A stretch of 64,000 nt of DNA from Eutreptiella sp. 'Long Island Sound 2002' (lineage: Eukaryota; Euglenozoa; Euglenophyceae; Eutreptiales; Eutreptiaceae), in contig OZ038399.1 of assembly GCA_964036045.1 (NCBI GenBank), forward strand, positions 22,702,170 to 22,766,169, in the 5' to 3' direction. The notes below the pieces were generated by a model. That model made no database searches. It was given only the letters and a program-made list of their open reading frames with translations, and was not told the origin of the DNA. Shown piece after piece: positions 41,587 to 52,179 of the stretch. How positions within the stretch are numbered: the stretch's first letter is position 1; each line of letters begins with the position of its first letter. Made by a program: the position numbers and the translations under genes.

Positions 41587-44500
41587 GACCTCGTATAATT
41601 GTAGGTTTTCCATTCCTCGCCAGGTATGGGTTCGCACTCCTCCCCTCCAGCAAGCACCTGGTATACGAGGAATGCCTGCATGCATGTGTGCCGCACGTAC
41701 CACTCCCCCCTGTGCAGGCAATGTGTTCCCGGGTACAGGGACATTGCCGTTGCGAGACTCCTTCAACGGCTCAAGCTACAATCGTACCAGTTTCTCCCCT
41801 CTCACCCCTCCCTTCCGTTCCTTCCCCCCCCTCCTCTTCCCCTCTTTCCAGACCTCTTTCTCCCGCACGGTCACAGGCGCCTCGGTTAGCAGAGATACCG
41901 GCTCCTCAAAGACCGTATATTTATAAACCAAGGGTAGAGGGTCAATCCCGCCGAGAACCGGTGGAACACGCGAGTGTGGTGGCACAGCCGCCCGCATCTA
42001 ACCTATCCCTCAGCCAGAAGCCCGACTCCGTACAGGGTTCAGAGTTCATAGCCCAGACCAGGCAGGTCGTCAAGTCGGCACAGGCTTCAGGTTCAGGTCA
42101 AGCCACCGCAGAAGTACAGGGTATAGGGTCACCACAGGGTCCCACGTATGGAGTAGAGTACAGTGTTGGAGGTCCAGTGTGGGGATATTTGTCTGATGAG
42201 TCCATTGATAGCCTGGACGATGCCACACTGGAGTTCCACCATAAGGGTAGTGAGTGTCCCGGCGGTGATAGGTGTGAATATACCGCTAAGGAGTGTATAG
42301 CACAGGTCCGTCGGTTACGAAATAGGGCCAAACGGCCTAGGACACTAATGGTCCATACATGCTCTGACGCTGCCGCGTCACATAGGGACGGACTCTGTAC
42401 CGTGCCCAGGATACATGAGCAAGCCAGCAGTACCATGGTTGCGATGGACAACCATTACAAAATGAGCCTCTATGTGTGCATGTTCGCGGCCCTGTCCTGC
42501 CTACTTGGCAAGCGTGAGGCGCGGCCGCGAATGCCGACAAATTCGGCCTGGAACCCTTCAATACGGCCGGCCCATAGCCCCGGGGCTCTTGATGAGTCTT
42601 GGGGGCAGGTCGCGCATTACTTGGATGAAATTCACCCCTCCCCGTCGAAGCCAACTGCTTCTGACAGGCGCCCCTCCCCACCCATGTTGCACCCTCCCCG
42701 GGACACTGAAATACCGGCCCCGGAGGACATACCCTTTTTGGCCCTCCGGGCATTGTCATCCAAACCCGCGCCAGACGAGGAGAGTGAATGCGCACTGTCG
42801 GATGAGGGAGTATCTGAGGACTCGGATGGCGCGCAACGAGCCAGTCTTACAGGACTTCAAGACTGGTCTTCCCACCGACTGGTCCAGGTGCTTTCAGTTC
42901 CCACCTTTTCGGGCGGCGAGTCCCCCCCATCGGACCTCGAGGCTGATTCACAAATTTCAAATGGGACGAATGATCCTATCCTTCAGCATGCAAAAAAGCG
43001 CAAAATGCGCAAAACAAAAGGAGAAAAAGCGGCAGGAAAAAGCCCAACTTCTGAACATTCCGGTCATACCCGACTGGCATACCGTAGCACCTTGGAGGGG
43101 GGTGACAAGCGGAATTCTCACAAACATCACCAGCGCCAACGACCCAAGCGTCGCGCTTGGTGGGAGGTACGACAGGAGGCCATTGCGAATGGTCCTCCAC
43201 GTACCCCATGTTCTACACGTCGGGCCCATACCCTCGGGGATAAAGAGGAAGCATATAGTGTGGTTCCGAAGTTACGAGAGTGGATATTGCAATGGGCCAA
43301 CCGCCCTGCCCAGGACACTGAGGCGAAAAAGCCTGCGCCGTTTCTGCCCACTATAGATGCTTTTGCATCCGGGGCAAATAGACAGTTTAGACGATATTGG
43401 TCCAAAACGGACAATGCGTTACGACAAGATTGGAGTGAGGAGGACTGCCTCTGGCTTAACCCTCCCTTCAGTCTATATCCTCAAGTGGTGGAGAAGATCT
43501 TTCTACAAGGGGCTAGGGGGATAGCCATAGTCCCCAGGTGGGAGCGACAAGATTGGTATGGGGCTCTGGGCCAGGCCGCCATTGATTGGGTGGACCTTCC
43601 GCACGACATACCAGTTTTCCAGGATGATTCCGGAACGGTATATCCAAAGAGAGAGTGGGGCACCCGCGTGGTGCTGTTCGATGCATGTTTTGCCGCTCAT
43701 GATGACCCACACCATGTTTTCGAAACGCCTAACAAAACTATAACCAATGAGGGGAAGTCTTGTGTGCCACCCGCCTCAGATGTGTCGGAAGGAGAGACCG
43801 CTGACACAGAGGATTCACCAGGACTCCCTAGACGAATGCGGCGTATTCTACACCGCTTGTCCTTGTCTGAGGATGCCCAACGCATGTGGACTACGGGTGT
43901 CCTAGCCCATCATTTTAGGGGGCGCCTGATTCGGTCTGTGGTGGGCTCTGAGGCCGAACATGAGCATCCCCTGGCACCCGAATACAAACGCAAGCTTCTC
44001 GAGTTGTTTCCCCAAGTCTTTGAGTCGAAGACATACAAGGACATTATGAATAACTACCTCAAACGAGGTAAATATGGGGTTTGTAAGATTGAGGAAATTC
44101 CGGGGGCTATCCCCAGGGAGTTTGGGGCGATTCGGGCGGTAGGACACCGACACCAGGCCCTCCGTGACAAAATTGATGAGTTTATACGCAAGGGGTTTAT
44201 TGAGGCAGTCACGGATGCGGGGTCTGGGTGGTGTTCCCGGGCCTTTTTAGTGCCCAAGCCAAACGGCAAATGGCGTCTTGTCATAGACTACCGCTATGTT
44301 AACACGCAGATAAAAAATTATAATTTTACGTTGCCGGTCATTGAGGACCAGCTTATAAAACAGTCCCGGAACCACCTCTGGACCATTGTGGACTTGGAGG
44401 ATGGGTTCCATCAAATGCCCCTGCACGAGGACAGCAAGAAATACACCACGTTCTCGACGCCATTTGGGAATTTCCAATGGAACGTCTTACCGATGGGTAT

Positions 44501-44888
44501 CAAAATTGCTCCTCAGGCTTTTCAACGCATGGTGGCGGACTGTCTTCAGCGAGAAAATGATACGGACTTTGAGCCGTACATTGATGATATCCTCAATGGC
44601 ACACCGGCGGTGGACGGTGAAATTTGCCAAAACACACTTGACCTGCACTGGGAGCGAGTCCGGCGGCTGTTTCAACGACTGCATGACTGTTGTTTGACAG
44701 TCAAGCCTGATAAGTGCCATCTTTTTCGCACACGGGTCAAATATTGTGGTCATATCCTTGAAGGGGGCACCCGTCGTCCGGCCAAATCTAAGGTCGAGGC
44801 CATAACTGGGTGGACCAAGGAAATGATAAAGACCCCAAAACAAATGAAGGGCTTCCTTGGGCTTGCCAATTGGTACGCCCTGCTGTAG
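41493..44888 (+). CDS. Ty3/gypsy Pol: protease end, NPPF domain, reverse transcriptase (3' truncated)
   Basis: An 1,131-codon frame. Residues 28-46 complete the protease. A long Ser/Pro-rich linker (~60-610) follows. Residues 619-735 form a domain with D-A-F-A-S-G-A-N, L-W-L-N-P-P-F-S and G-I-A-I-V-P-R-W, resembling N6-adenine-methyltransferase-type folds (Dam/DIRS MT) whose D/N-P-P-Y/F loop binds the target base; this is inference. RT is ~870-1090: L-V-P-K-P-N-G-K-W-R, I-V-D-L-E-D-G-F-H-Q (catalytic Asp), L-P-M-G-I-K-I-A-P-Q-A-F-Q and Y-I-D-D-I-L (1029-1032). It breaks off at F-L-G-L-A-N-W-Y, just before RNase H, where the 317 bp repeat begins (44,877). RNase H and integrase are therefore missing. 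Confidence 0.9.
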   Translation: MGKYEAAGGTRGRGHDGIIYCTDLFIHEADIGPRIIVGFPFLARYGFALLPSSKHLVYEECLHACVPHVPLPPVQAMCSRVQGHCRCETPSTAQATIVPVSPLSPLPSVPSPPSSSPLSRPLSPARSQAPRLAEIPAPQRPYIYKPRVEGQSRREPVEHASVVAQPPASNLSLSQKPDSVQGSEFIAQTRQVVKSAQASGSGQATAEVQGIGSPQGPTYGVEYSVGGPVWGYLSDESIDSLDDATLEFHHKGSECPGGDRCEYTAKECIAQVRRLRNRAKRPRTLMVHTCSDAAASHRDGLCTVPRIHEQASSTMVAMDNHYKMSLYVCMFAALSCLLGKREARPRMPTNSAWNPSIRPAHSPGALDESWGQVAHYLDEIHPSPSKPTASDRRPSPPMLHPPRDTEIPAPEDIPFLALRALSSKPAPDEESECALSDEGVSEDSDGAQRASLTGLQDWSSHRLVQVLSVPTFSGGESPPSDLEADSQISNGTNDPILQHAKKRKMRKTKGEKAAGKSPTSEHSGHTRLAYRSTLEGGDKRNSHKHHQRQRPKRRAWWEVRQEAIANGPPRTPCSTRRAHTLGDKEEAYSVVPKLREWILQWANRPAQDTEAKKPAPFLPTIDAFASGANRQFRRYWSKTDNALRQDWSEEDCLWLNPPFSLYPQVVEKIFLQGARGIAIVPRWERQDWYGALGQAAIDWVDLPHDIPVFQDDSGTVYPKREWGTRVVLFDACFAAHDDPHHVFETPNKTITNEGKSCVPPASDVSEGETADTEDSPGLPRRMRRILHRLSLSEDAQRMWTTGVLAHHFRGRLIRSVVGSEAEHEHPLAPEYKRKLLELFPQVFESKTYKDIMNNYLKRGKYGVCKIEEIPGAIPREFGAIRAVGHRHQALRDKIDEFIRKGFIEAVTDAGSGWCSRAFLVPKPNGKWRLVIDYRYVNTQIKNYNFTLPVIEDQLIKQSRNHLWTIVDLEDGFHQMPLHEDSKKYTTFSTPFGNFQWNVLPMGIKIAPQAFQRMVADCLQRENDTDFEPYIDDILNGTPAVDGEICQNTLDLHWERVRRLFQRLHDCCLTVKPDKCHLFRTRVKYCGHILEGGTRRPAKSKVEAITGWTKEMIKTPKQMKGFLGLANWYALL

Positions 44889-45193
44889 ACCCGCTCTCTG
44901 CTGATGAATGTATTTTGCGGCCCCTTGTATAGGCTACGCCCTTGTCCAAGCTACAGTAGGCGTAGGGACTGTAATGATTGTGTACGTAATTCAATTACGT
45001 ACGAAATGTAGTGCAGCCACATCAGACATGGGTTTGTCGTCACATTTGCCAATTTCAGCACATGTAGCCTGCGCACGTGTGTGTCGGCAGTTGTATGTGT
45101 TGCACACAAGCCACACCCTTGTCCAAGCTACAGCTGGGAATGCACTGAATGCGAGGGCATAGGTCTGTCGGTGGGGACCTATTGCTGAACTTT
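44877..45193. repeat. 317 bp direct repeat, second copy
   Basis: Identical to 9,017-9,333 where compared. Its first bases replace the RNase H part of the gypsy pol gene. Confidence 0.85.
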
Positions 45194-45279
45194 CCAATGT
45201 TTATGGCCAAGCTACAGCAGGCGTAGGGACCGTACTAATTGTGTGCATTGGCGTAGCTTATACAAGGGGGGGGGGGGGA
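44921..45279 (+). mobile_element. C-run TIR element, complete copy (MITE-like)
   Basis: It begins ccccttgtataggctacgcc and ends ggcgtagcttatacaagggg followed by more G, giving imperfect terminal inverted repeats of about 20 bp that merge into C and G runs. The sub-terminal phrase caagctacagYRggcgtagg is present near both ends. It contains no ORF of note and has the same family structure as 49,990-50,348. Confidence 0.75.
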
Positions 45280-46080
45280 GGGTACCAGGGGTACACGAAC
45301 GATGCGTTCCTGGCTGCATGCATGTCCAGATCTTCAAGATGAGGCGCAGGGTTGGCAGGTTGTTCCAATCAATCAGAGTTCAAACAACTGAGTGGCACCT
45401 GAGCCGAGCAGATGAGTAGAAGGCTTTGTATTAGCTGTTGTCTAAGCTGTGTGTTGAAGGGTAGGTGTGGGTAATGTCTGCCACATGTGTTCTGTGGTAT
45501 GTGTCGCGCAGAAACGCCCTTGCGCAAGCCCGTGTTTACTGAACTTGGCCCACACGGGGCGCCCAGCTGCAGCCCTTGACACCCCCACCCCCCACCCACC
45601 ACCCTCACCCCCTCTCAAAGTGGCCAAATGTTTAGAAGGTCCGGCCCACATTTGGTCCCAATTTGGCGCCAAAAGCACTTGAAACATTTTTTCAGCATAT
45701 AAGTGGGGACCAGAATTTCGTTTTTACACCATGTCAGTACCTTTCATGGGGAATCCTAATATGTATGCAAACACGAATTTTTTTTTTTTGACCGCTGACC
45801 TCCCCCATCCAGCCCCAACCCTGGCTGCTGGGACCGGACCCCACAGGGGGTAGCATTTTTTTTTCAAAAACCCCACATAGGTGTGTTCAAAATGATCCGT
45901 GCGACAAGGGGATCATTTTGAGGTATGTATGTTGGAGTACCTGGGACTGCAGCCCGGCTCCCCCCCCCCTGCCGCCGCTTCAGGGGGCCAAAATGTTTAG
46001 GGGGTGTTGGGGGCTGCACCTGGGCGCCCTCCATGATTTGGCCCGTGTTTGCGCAAGGGGGGGTGCGTGCGCACCGGCTG
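45280..46080. other. Repeat debris with C/G runs
   Basis: It contains a piece related to 54,505-54,640 (cagatcttcaagatgagg, then catgtgttctgtggtatgtg). An inverted pair, cgcccttgcgcaag at 45,513 and a related cccgtgtttgcgcaaggggg at 46,043, flanks a T-run. No gene was recognised. Confidence 0.5.
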
Positions 46081-48347
46081 TACCTGCATCAAATGACACA
46101 CAGACACCGCCACCACAGCATACGAAACGACTAGCCACAGTGTTGCGTCGCCTGCACACAGCACGCATCGACAGAGACTATGCGCAGTACCACTTTCTCC
46201 AAAAGGAAGCCGCTGCCATTTGCTCAGGATTGAACATCCCTTACGTGCCTACACCCGTTGTTAAGGTGCCAGACCTAACTGGTCCTCAGCGTGCTGCAAT
46301 TGGCTCAGTGATCCGCAGTCTGGTTAAGAAAGTGCCTGTTCCACGCTGGCATAAACAGGCTATTAGGGCTTCCGTTCGCGTGGTACGGACGGTGCCTCAC
46401 TCGTTACGTAAAGTGGTGGAGAAACAGGAGAAAGAAACAGGAGAATGCATTAGCATGGAGTGCGGAACCCCCGGAATGTCGCTGCAACAGTCAGTACAGG
46501 CATTTGTGGGAGAGTGCAGGTGATATAACAATTCTTGATGGCCATTTTGCGTTACTTCCGGTTACTATATATCAGCATGACAGTGTTCTGCGGTCAGGCG
46601 ATCCGTTGCCGCAACATGGGCAGAAGTCTCGGTGTGAAACGGTGGCAGGCTTAGAACGGTTGGCTGGTAGTCTGCACGCCGAGCACCCACCCTGGCGGTC
46701 TGCTTTACCCCTTAATCTTTTCAATGAATCTGGGTCCGATCTCAAACGTGTTTGCCAAGTTGTGGAAAATCTCTGTTCTGTGGTGTATGTGCGCATTGTG
46801 GATAAACACTCGTTTGCCATGTGGGCATTTTGTAGACGATGGGCCTGGGATGAGCATATCAGGTTTGTGAAAGACGAGGGATATCAGCCTATTGATAAAT
46901 CAGTGCTGCAGGTGTCCCGGATACTGAAAGAGAGGGTGTCAGAACATGGCTGGAAAGCAGGGACAAATGCACGCATCGCCCTGATGTACCTGTTGGGGAA
47001 AGCCAAATCCCTGCGACTACCAGATATTCTCTGGAGACCTATAGCGGCGGCCAGCAGGCCGTTTGTCAGCAGGAACACGTTGCGCATTGCAGCGCGTGCT
47101 TTTACCTGTTTTTTGAGATGTTTGTGCACCGAAGTGACTGCAGCTATTTTAGCCCTACGAATTTCTGATATAGCCCCTTGGTTGAATGACTTAAGTCACT
47201 GGGGAGCAACCTGTATTGGTGAGGCGGACTGCAAAGAGCAGTTCAACCGCATTAAGCCCAGCACTACTTTAGAGGAGATTAGAGAGGCGTCTCAATTTTT
47301 ATATCAGAAGCGTCGCTGGGGGAGCCCAGACATTGTCTGGAGCATACACCTTGATTGCAAGGCATTGGATAGGGCGGAAAGGCGGCGTCAGCCTCATTCT
47401 GGCATGTGAGCCACGAGGAATTAGAGAGTATGGTGCGTTTTTCTCTCACTGAGGACAACACAGTCTGGTGTGCTGGGTCCCTATGGAAAAGGAGTGGGGC
47501 AATACCTATGGGGGGGTCCTTCAGTGCGCAGTGCGCAGATCTGCATAGCATCTGGGCTATGAAGAGAAACGTGGATATCATGAAACGGTTTGGGAAACTT
47601 GTGAGAACGGTTCCTTTCCCGTTGTGGGAAACCCCTGCAGGCAATATAGTTTCCTTTTCCCAATTCAGGGATAACGTGAACGTTGCTGCCAAAGGCCCCA
47701 CAGCGCCACAGGAGATGTCCCGCGTGTGTTCAGCGTTGAGCGATTGCTGGGGACTGCCTGTACTGTGTGACTGTTTGAGTCAGGGTGATGAATGCACAGG
47801 CGTATGCATGTCTCAGCGACTTCGCATTTTAGGACTCACTGTCCATGTCGGAGAGACTGTGGTATGTTACTCAACCCCATCAGCACTGAACAATCAATGG
47901 ATTTTAAAGTGGGGACCAAGTTTGCACAGCCCCTGGGCCATGAATGCAGCCAGCCTGAGCAATATTTTCACAGGTTCCCTAATCAATTCAATGCCTTTTC
48001 AATTTTCTTGGTCCTGCTTTTTACTGAGTGTGTCCAGTTGGATGCAACTTGCATTTTTGTGTGGGCACTCAGCGTCGGTGATTCTCAGAGCCATGAAAGC
48101 AGCAGTGCATAAGTGTTGCAGCCGCTCAGAGTGGTGTGTTGAGGCCTCGATTGGATGGGCTGTGGTGCAGGCGAGGAATTTACCTACCTCACCGAACGAC
48201 GCCGGTGGTTTACTTCAGAGGTGGCTCCAACAGCAAGCCCATTGGTCCGATGTAAAGTATGCCTGTTGGCATGTGCCACATGAGGGCTCCTGCAGTGAAC
48301 ACTGTGCTGCATGGAACAGTGATTACCATATGTTATCGCATATATAA
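46081..48347 (+). pseudogene. RDN-type reverse transcriptase, broken by two frame shifts
   Basis: Three overlapping plus frames make one protein: to 46,523, 46,504-47,409 and 47,406-48,347. In order: a basic helical head (P-R-W-H-K-Q-A-I-R), V-D-K-H-S-F-A at the first RT segment, P-I-A-A-A-S-R-P-F-V-S-R-N, E-A-D-C-K-E-Q-F-N-R with a likely first catalytic Asp, A-I-P-M-G-G-S-F-S-A-Q-C (motif B) and S-Q-F-R-D-N (motif C position, FRDN at 47,664-47,675), then a Trp/Ser-rich C-terminus. It aligns by eye with 19,410-20,966 and, more distantly, with the Penelope-like ORF2. The two breaks (about 46,505-46,523 and 47,400-47,410) could be mutations or errors; neither looks like an intron. No GIY-YIG is visible nearby. 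Confidence 0.65.
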
Positions 48348-48839
48348 CAGCAGACAGTGTACGTGATACCAAATGGCGGGGGGAGGGGGGTCAGATTCAA
48401 TTGATAGATAACAGCCTGTAGATGGTCATGCTATGCGTATGTAACTGTTGCTTGGCGGCTGGAAATACCGCTGCACAGGGACAGGGTTGAATTCTGCGGT
48501 GCATGCCATATGCATTTCGACATGAAGCCTCTATAAAGGAAAGAGCACGGTGTCACCAGACACTGTGTTCTCTGTAGGTGGGCGTTGGCCGCTGGACTTC
48601 ATTACAGTACCTGGACTGAGTACTGCCATATCTGCAACTCTCCTTCCAGACCGAAAGGCGCCTATGGTACCACTGATGAGGATTTTTTTGTGCTGACGTG
48701 TGCTTGCTCTTGTGACTAGCACACCACACGACTCCAAACGGGGGGCGGAGTACTTCCATGGAACAGGACTGCCACCCACTCCCAGCACATCCCCGATGGC
48801 TGACCAGTGCCAAGGATTTTACCCACCAACTTCCAGCGG
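48348..48839. other. No gene recognised
   Basis: Non-repetitive sequence between the RT remnant and the TTGCAT-rich array. Only short ORFs are present. Confidence 0.45.
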
Positions 48840-49985
48840 TGTATGCTGGTGACTGGTTCACAGCATTGCATGACTGCTGCATACCGCTGACCGTTGCATC
48901 CCGTTGCATTACCAGTGCGCAGCGCCGCATGACCGCTGTGTGACCGTTGTTTGCTGTTGCATACCATTGACCATATCATATGAGCGCTGTGCAGCACTGC
49001 ATAGCATTTGCATGCCACCGTCGGATGACATGTGCATAGCGTAGTTGCATCATTGCCCAGGGCTGCATGATTGTTCCATGAGCATTGTGCATGGTTGTAT
49101 TTACCCTGCAGAGGTTGCATGGCGGTTGTATAGCACTGCTGTGCAGCATTTGCGGACCATTGCACAGCATTGATTGCCCGTTCTATAGCATTGCGCGACA
49201 ATGGTGTGACCAATAGTAGGTGGTACGTGCAACACAACTTGAGCAATTGCAGGTTCAGTTTAGACAAGCCGCCACAGTGAATGCTCAAATGCAGAACGAC
49301 TTGGCGGACCAAATGGTGAACAATTTCAACAAATTTCCGACTAAGTACAACAACTGTCATTGCACTCATGTTTCCCATATGGTGGAATGCAGCATGTTGC
49401 ACATTGTAGAGGTATGCATAACCATCAAGGTAAGCCTTCCAGCCATGAGACTGGTTGTGAAAGATTCCAGACAGACCACCAAGTGAAACCATTGCGGACT
49501 GTGGCGTGGCCATGATTCCGCTCCCCGATAGGGGCCAGACACAGGACTGACGGATGAACAAAAAAAAGAAATGGAGCATGTTGCACATTGTATACCGTTG
49601 CATGCCTGTTGCACAGCGTTGCATCACTGTTAACATTGTTGCATGACCACTGCATGACTGCTGAAAAGCATGACAGGATCACTGCCCAGCTTTCTTCAAC
49701 AGTTGCACAGCTCTGCATGCTGCATGCGCTGGGCAACTGTCGTGGAACGTTTATGCAACCCCGATCATGGCTCATGCACCTCCATACCAAGGTCATGCAA
49801 GGGTATTCAGCCCTCATGCAACGCTGTACAGCGATCATGCAACGGTGTTTGATGGTCGTGCAACGCCGTGCACCTATCATCCAACGGCATGCATTGTCAT
49901 GTGCCGATGCACAAATGGTCACGCAATTGCACACAACGGTCATGCAGCACTGTGGGACCATGCAATGGCATGCAGTGGTCATGCA
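48840..49985. repeat. Degenerate TTGCAT/ATGCAA array in two orientations
   Basis: Units of about 11-15 bp built on ttgcatgaccgctg run from about 48,860 to 49,190 and again near 49,590-49,670. From 49,735 to 49,985 the complement catgcaacggtg dominates. The middle (49,205-49,560) is free of the motif and reads as a short Gln/Asn-rich helix in the plus frame at 49,220. Very degenerate. Confidence 0.6.
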
Positions 49986-49989
49986 GCTG

Positions 49990-50348
49990 TACCCCCCCCC
50001 CCTTGTATAAGCTACGCCCTTGTCCAAGCTACAGTAGGCGTAGGGACCGTAATAATTTGGTACGTAATTTAATTGTGTACGAAATGTGGTGTGGCCACAT
50101 AAGACATGGGTTTGTCGTCGCATTTGCCGATTTCAGCACATGTGGCCCCCTGCTAGTGCACCAGGAACTTTTTAAGTCTGATGCATCCCATAGGTCCTGA
50201 ATTGCCAATTTCAGCACATGTGGCCTGCGCACGTGTGTGTCGGCAGTTGTATGTGTTGTGCGCAAGCCACGCCCTTGTCCAAGCTACAGTAGGCGCAGGG
50301 ACCGTACTAATTGTGTACATTGGCGTAGCTTGTACGGGGGGGGGGGTA
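49990..50348 (+). mobile_element. C-run TIR element, complete copy
   Basis: The left end is TA, then a run of 11 C, then TTGTATAAGCTACGCC. The right end is GGCGTAGCTTGTAC, then 11 G, then TA. The ~27 bp inverted ends include the homopolymers, and the outer TA on both sides fits a TA target duplication (Tc1/mariner-like), though TA could also belong to the ends. Sub-terminal cttgtccaagctacagtagg occurs at both ends of the element. No ORF of note; non-autonomous. Confidence 0.8.
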
Positions 50349-50859
50349 TGAAACGGTCATGCCAAGGAGGTGGAGATCAACCATTTTAGGCCATTGTTGA
50401 TTCTGCTGCCCTTCCAAAATGAATGATGTGTTGGAGACTCGGAGGGAGGGAGGGAGGCCGGCTGAACCAAAGGGAGGACAGTGCGCCTGAACACTACGCC
50501 CCTTGAACATTGTGCCCCTGCCATGCCCCTTGAACACCACGCCCACAGCAATCCTCGCCAAGCCTTGTGTGTGTGTCTGCCTTTGCCCACAGAGACCTCA
50601 TCGCCAGTCCTGCCGCCAAAGATGCCTGAGGTCCACTTGGCCAAGATCAGCCCCATCGCGATCACAAGTCCAACCTGTTGCACCTCAGGACACACCAAGT
50701 ATTTTGATCCTCTGGAGGGTTGTGGGATAGGGACTTTGGGACAGGGACTGTGGGCAGGACCGGGGGGAGTGCTGCCGCGTCAAGCATCTTTTTTGGACCA
50801 TCCCCCACCCATGCCTGTTTTTGCCCCCCCTCACTAAACAATCTGCCCCCAAGAAGGCA
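50349..50859. other. No gene recognised
   Basis: A GGGA-type simple repeat lies near 50,441-50,456. Otherwise this is unassigned sequence. Confidence 0.45.
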
Positions 50860-51655
50860 GGGGTGAGCAGTTGAAGAAGATTGAATGGGAAAATGATACG
50901 AGATGTGTATATCACGCACGCATGGAAGAATGTGGCGAAGAATGTCCGAGTGGAGGATATACGTAGGTAAGACAATTGGAACGCTGTCCAGCGAAGAAGC
51001 GGAAGGAGTGCCGATGTTAGACCGATCACATATGCGTTAGGGGGGCCATTTGCAGGATCATGGGAAAAGCAGTATGTGAGGGACCCAGATTGCGGCGAAG
51101 TGTGGAAACGATTGCACGATGGAAAGCCGGATCCGGGAATTCGCAACTACCACCCCAACGGGAAACCATGGGGGCGCAGTCATGAGCTGCAGCCCGTATG
51201 CACACCCTGGCTATGCCGAAATCTGTACTCTGCATCGAACTTGGCCCACAGCGGCCCTTGGCACATTATGAACTGGCCTATTTGATAAAAAAAAAAAGGA
51301 TCCGGGAATTCGCAAATGCATGGGAAAGATGTTCAAAGATGGCAAGTATTTGGTGCCCAGGAGTGTGATCAAGGAAGTGGTGGATCATTTGCACAAGTTA
51401 TTTCATGTGGGTACACAAAGAATACCCAAGATGCCGGACATTTTGAGGTTGCGGATACAATCGCCGAAGTTGGTGGACATCAACAAGACGATTATGGACC
51501 AGTGCGTACATTGTCAAGCAAACAAGCATCGCAATGTGCGACTAGAAGGATTTTATCAGCCGATGCCAGTACCGGAGGAGCCATCGGAGGGTGTAGCCAC
51601 TTTCGATTTGGTCCCCTTCTATTGGGGACCCCCCGAGAAGGCAGGGGTGATGTAG
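50860..51655 (+). pseudogene. Degraded Ty3/gypsy pol fragment (integrase N-terminus)
   Basis: The best part is 51,320-51,655: H-L-H-K-L-F-H ... Q-C-V-H-C-Q gives the H2C2 zinc site of retroviral-type integrases, and P-M-P-V-P-E-E-P-S-E-G is the usual link to the DDE core. Upstream, 51,060-51,146 reads Y-V-R-D-P-D-C-G and continues into the same protein once the insertion at 51,147-51,297 is skipped. Integrase core, RT and LTRs are not seen. It is separate from the gypsy element at 38-45 kb and too broken to work. Confidence 0.75.
51147..51315 (+). mobile_element. 151 bp poly(A)-tailed retroinsertion with 18 bp target duplication
   Basis: ggatccgggaattcgcaa stands at 51,129-51,146 and again at 51,298-51,315. 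Between them lie 151 bp ending in 12-13 A. This is the signature of LINE-type target-primed insertion (SINE or short retrocopy). Skipping one duplicate and the insert restores the gypsy reading frame exactly. No tRNA or 7SL similarity was recognised in the insert. Confidence 0.8.
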
Positions 51656-51695
51656 CCATTCCCCCCACACGTGGGCCCCCGAGACGGTAGGGGTT
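51622..51695 (-). repeat. Stray reverse-oriented pieces of the 84 bp satellite
   Basis: Phrases ggaccccccgagaaggcagg, ggtgatgtagccatt, cacacgtgggccc and ccgagacggtaggggt are the complement of the satellite monomer in the right order, with gaps: about one monomer plus a part of the next. They abut the integrase fragment directly. A further trace (gcccccaagaaggcaggggtg) is at 50,845. Confidence 0.7.
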
Positions 51696-52084
51696 AAACA
51701 GTGACAAAAGAAGCCAAAGTACAACGACCATGTGCTTATCGGGACAAGTATAAGGAAGTACCTTCGGGGAATCCAAGGCCAACTTGACCTATGCTTCGGT
51801 GGTCTCAGTACTCACTCCTTTGTCTTCAATTCAACTTTCCGGTGCTATTGAGGAAGCTACGCCAATGTTGCTTAGCCTGTTGTGGCAGCTTTGAATGTGT
51901 TGACAACCGCGCTTGTGGGAATAATATCATTTGTTAAGCACCTTCTAAGTGACATTTTGTTGAATTCTCATATTTCGGCTTATGCAACGTGCTTTCAAGG
52001 GAAGGTTTGCAGTCTAGTGCGGCCTACTTGGAAGACTACCTTAGGTGAGGATAAACTTGGGGCTAGAGCAAGGATACTTAATAC

Positions 52085-52130
52085 AAGGGTAGCGGGCCGG
52101 GCGCGGGCCGGGCAAACATTCCCCCTTGCT
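52085..52130. repeat. Isolated end of the GGGGGAA TIR transposon
   Basis: gtagcgggccgggcgcggg, then ccgggcaaacattccccc, closely matches the right end of the element at 7,227-8,007 (7,973-8,006). The matching left end and any transposase are not seen nearby. Confidence 0.6.
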
Positions 52131-52179
52131 TAGTGGCTGATTGATGCTATACCCGCGGGGGGGGGGGGGGCTTAAGGCG

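Noticed and set aside
38188-44888. LTRs of the gypsy element
   Set aside because: No pair of long direct repeats was found around it. The 3' side is cut at 44,877 and the 5' side lies in the inverted-repeat arm.
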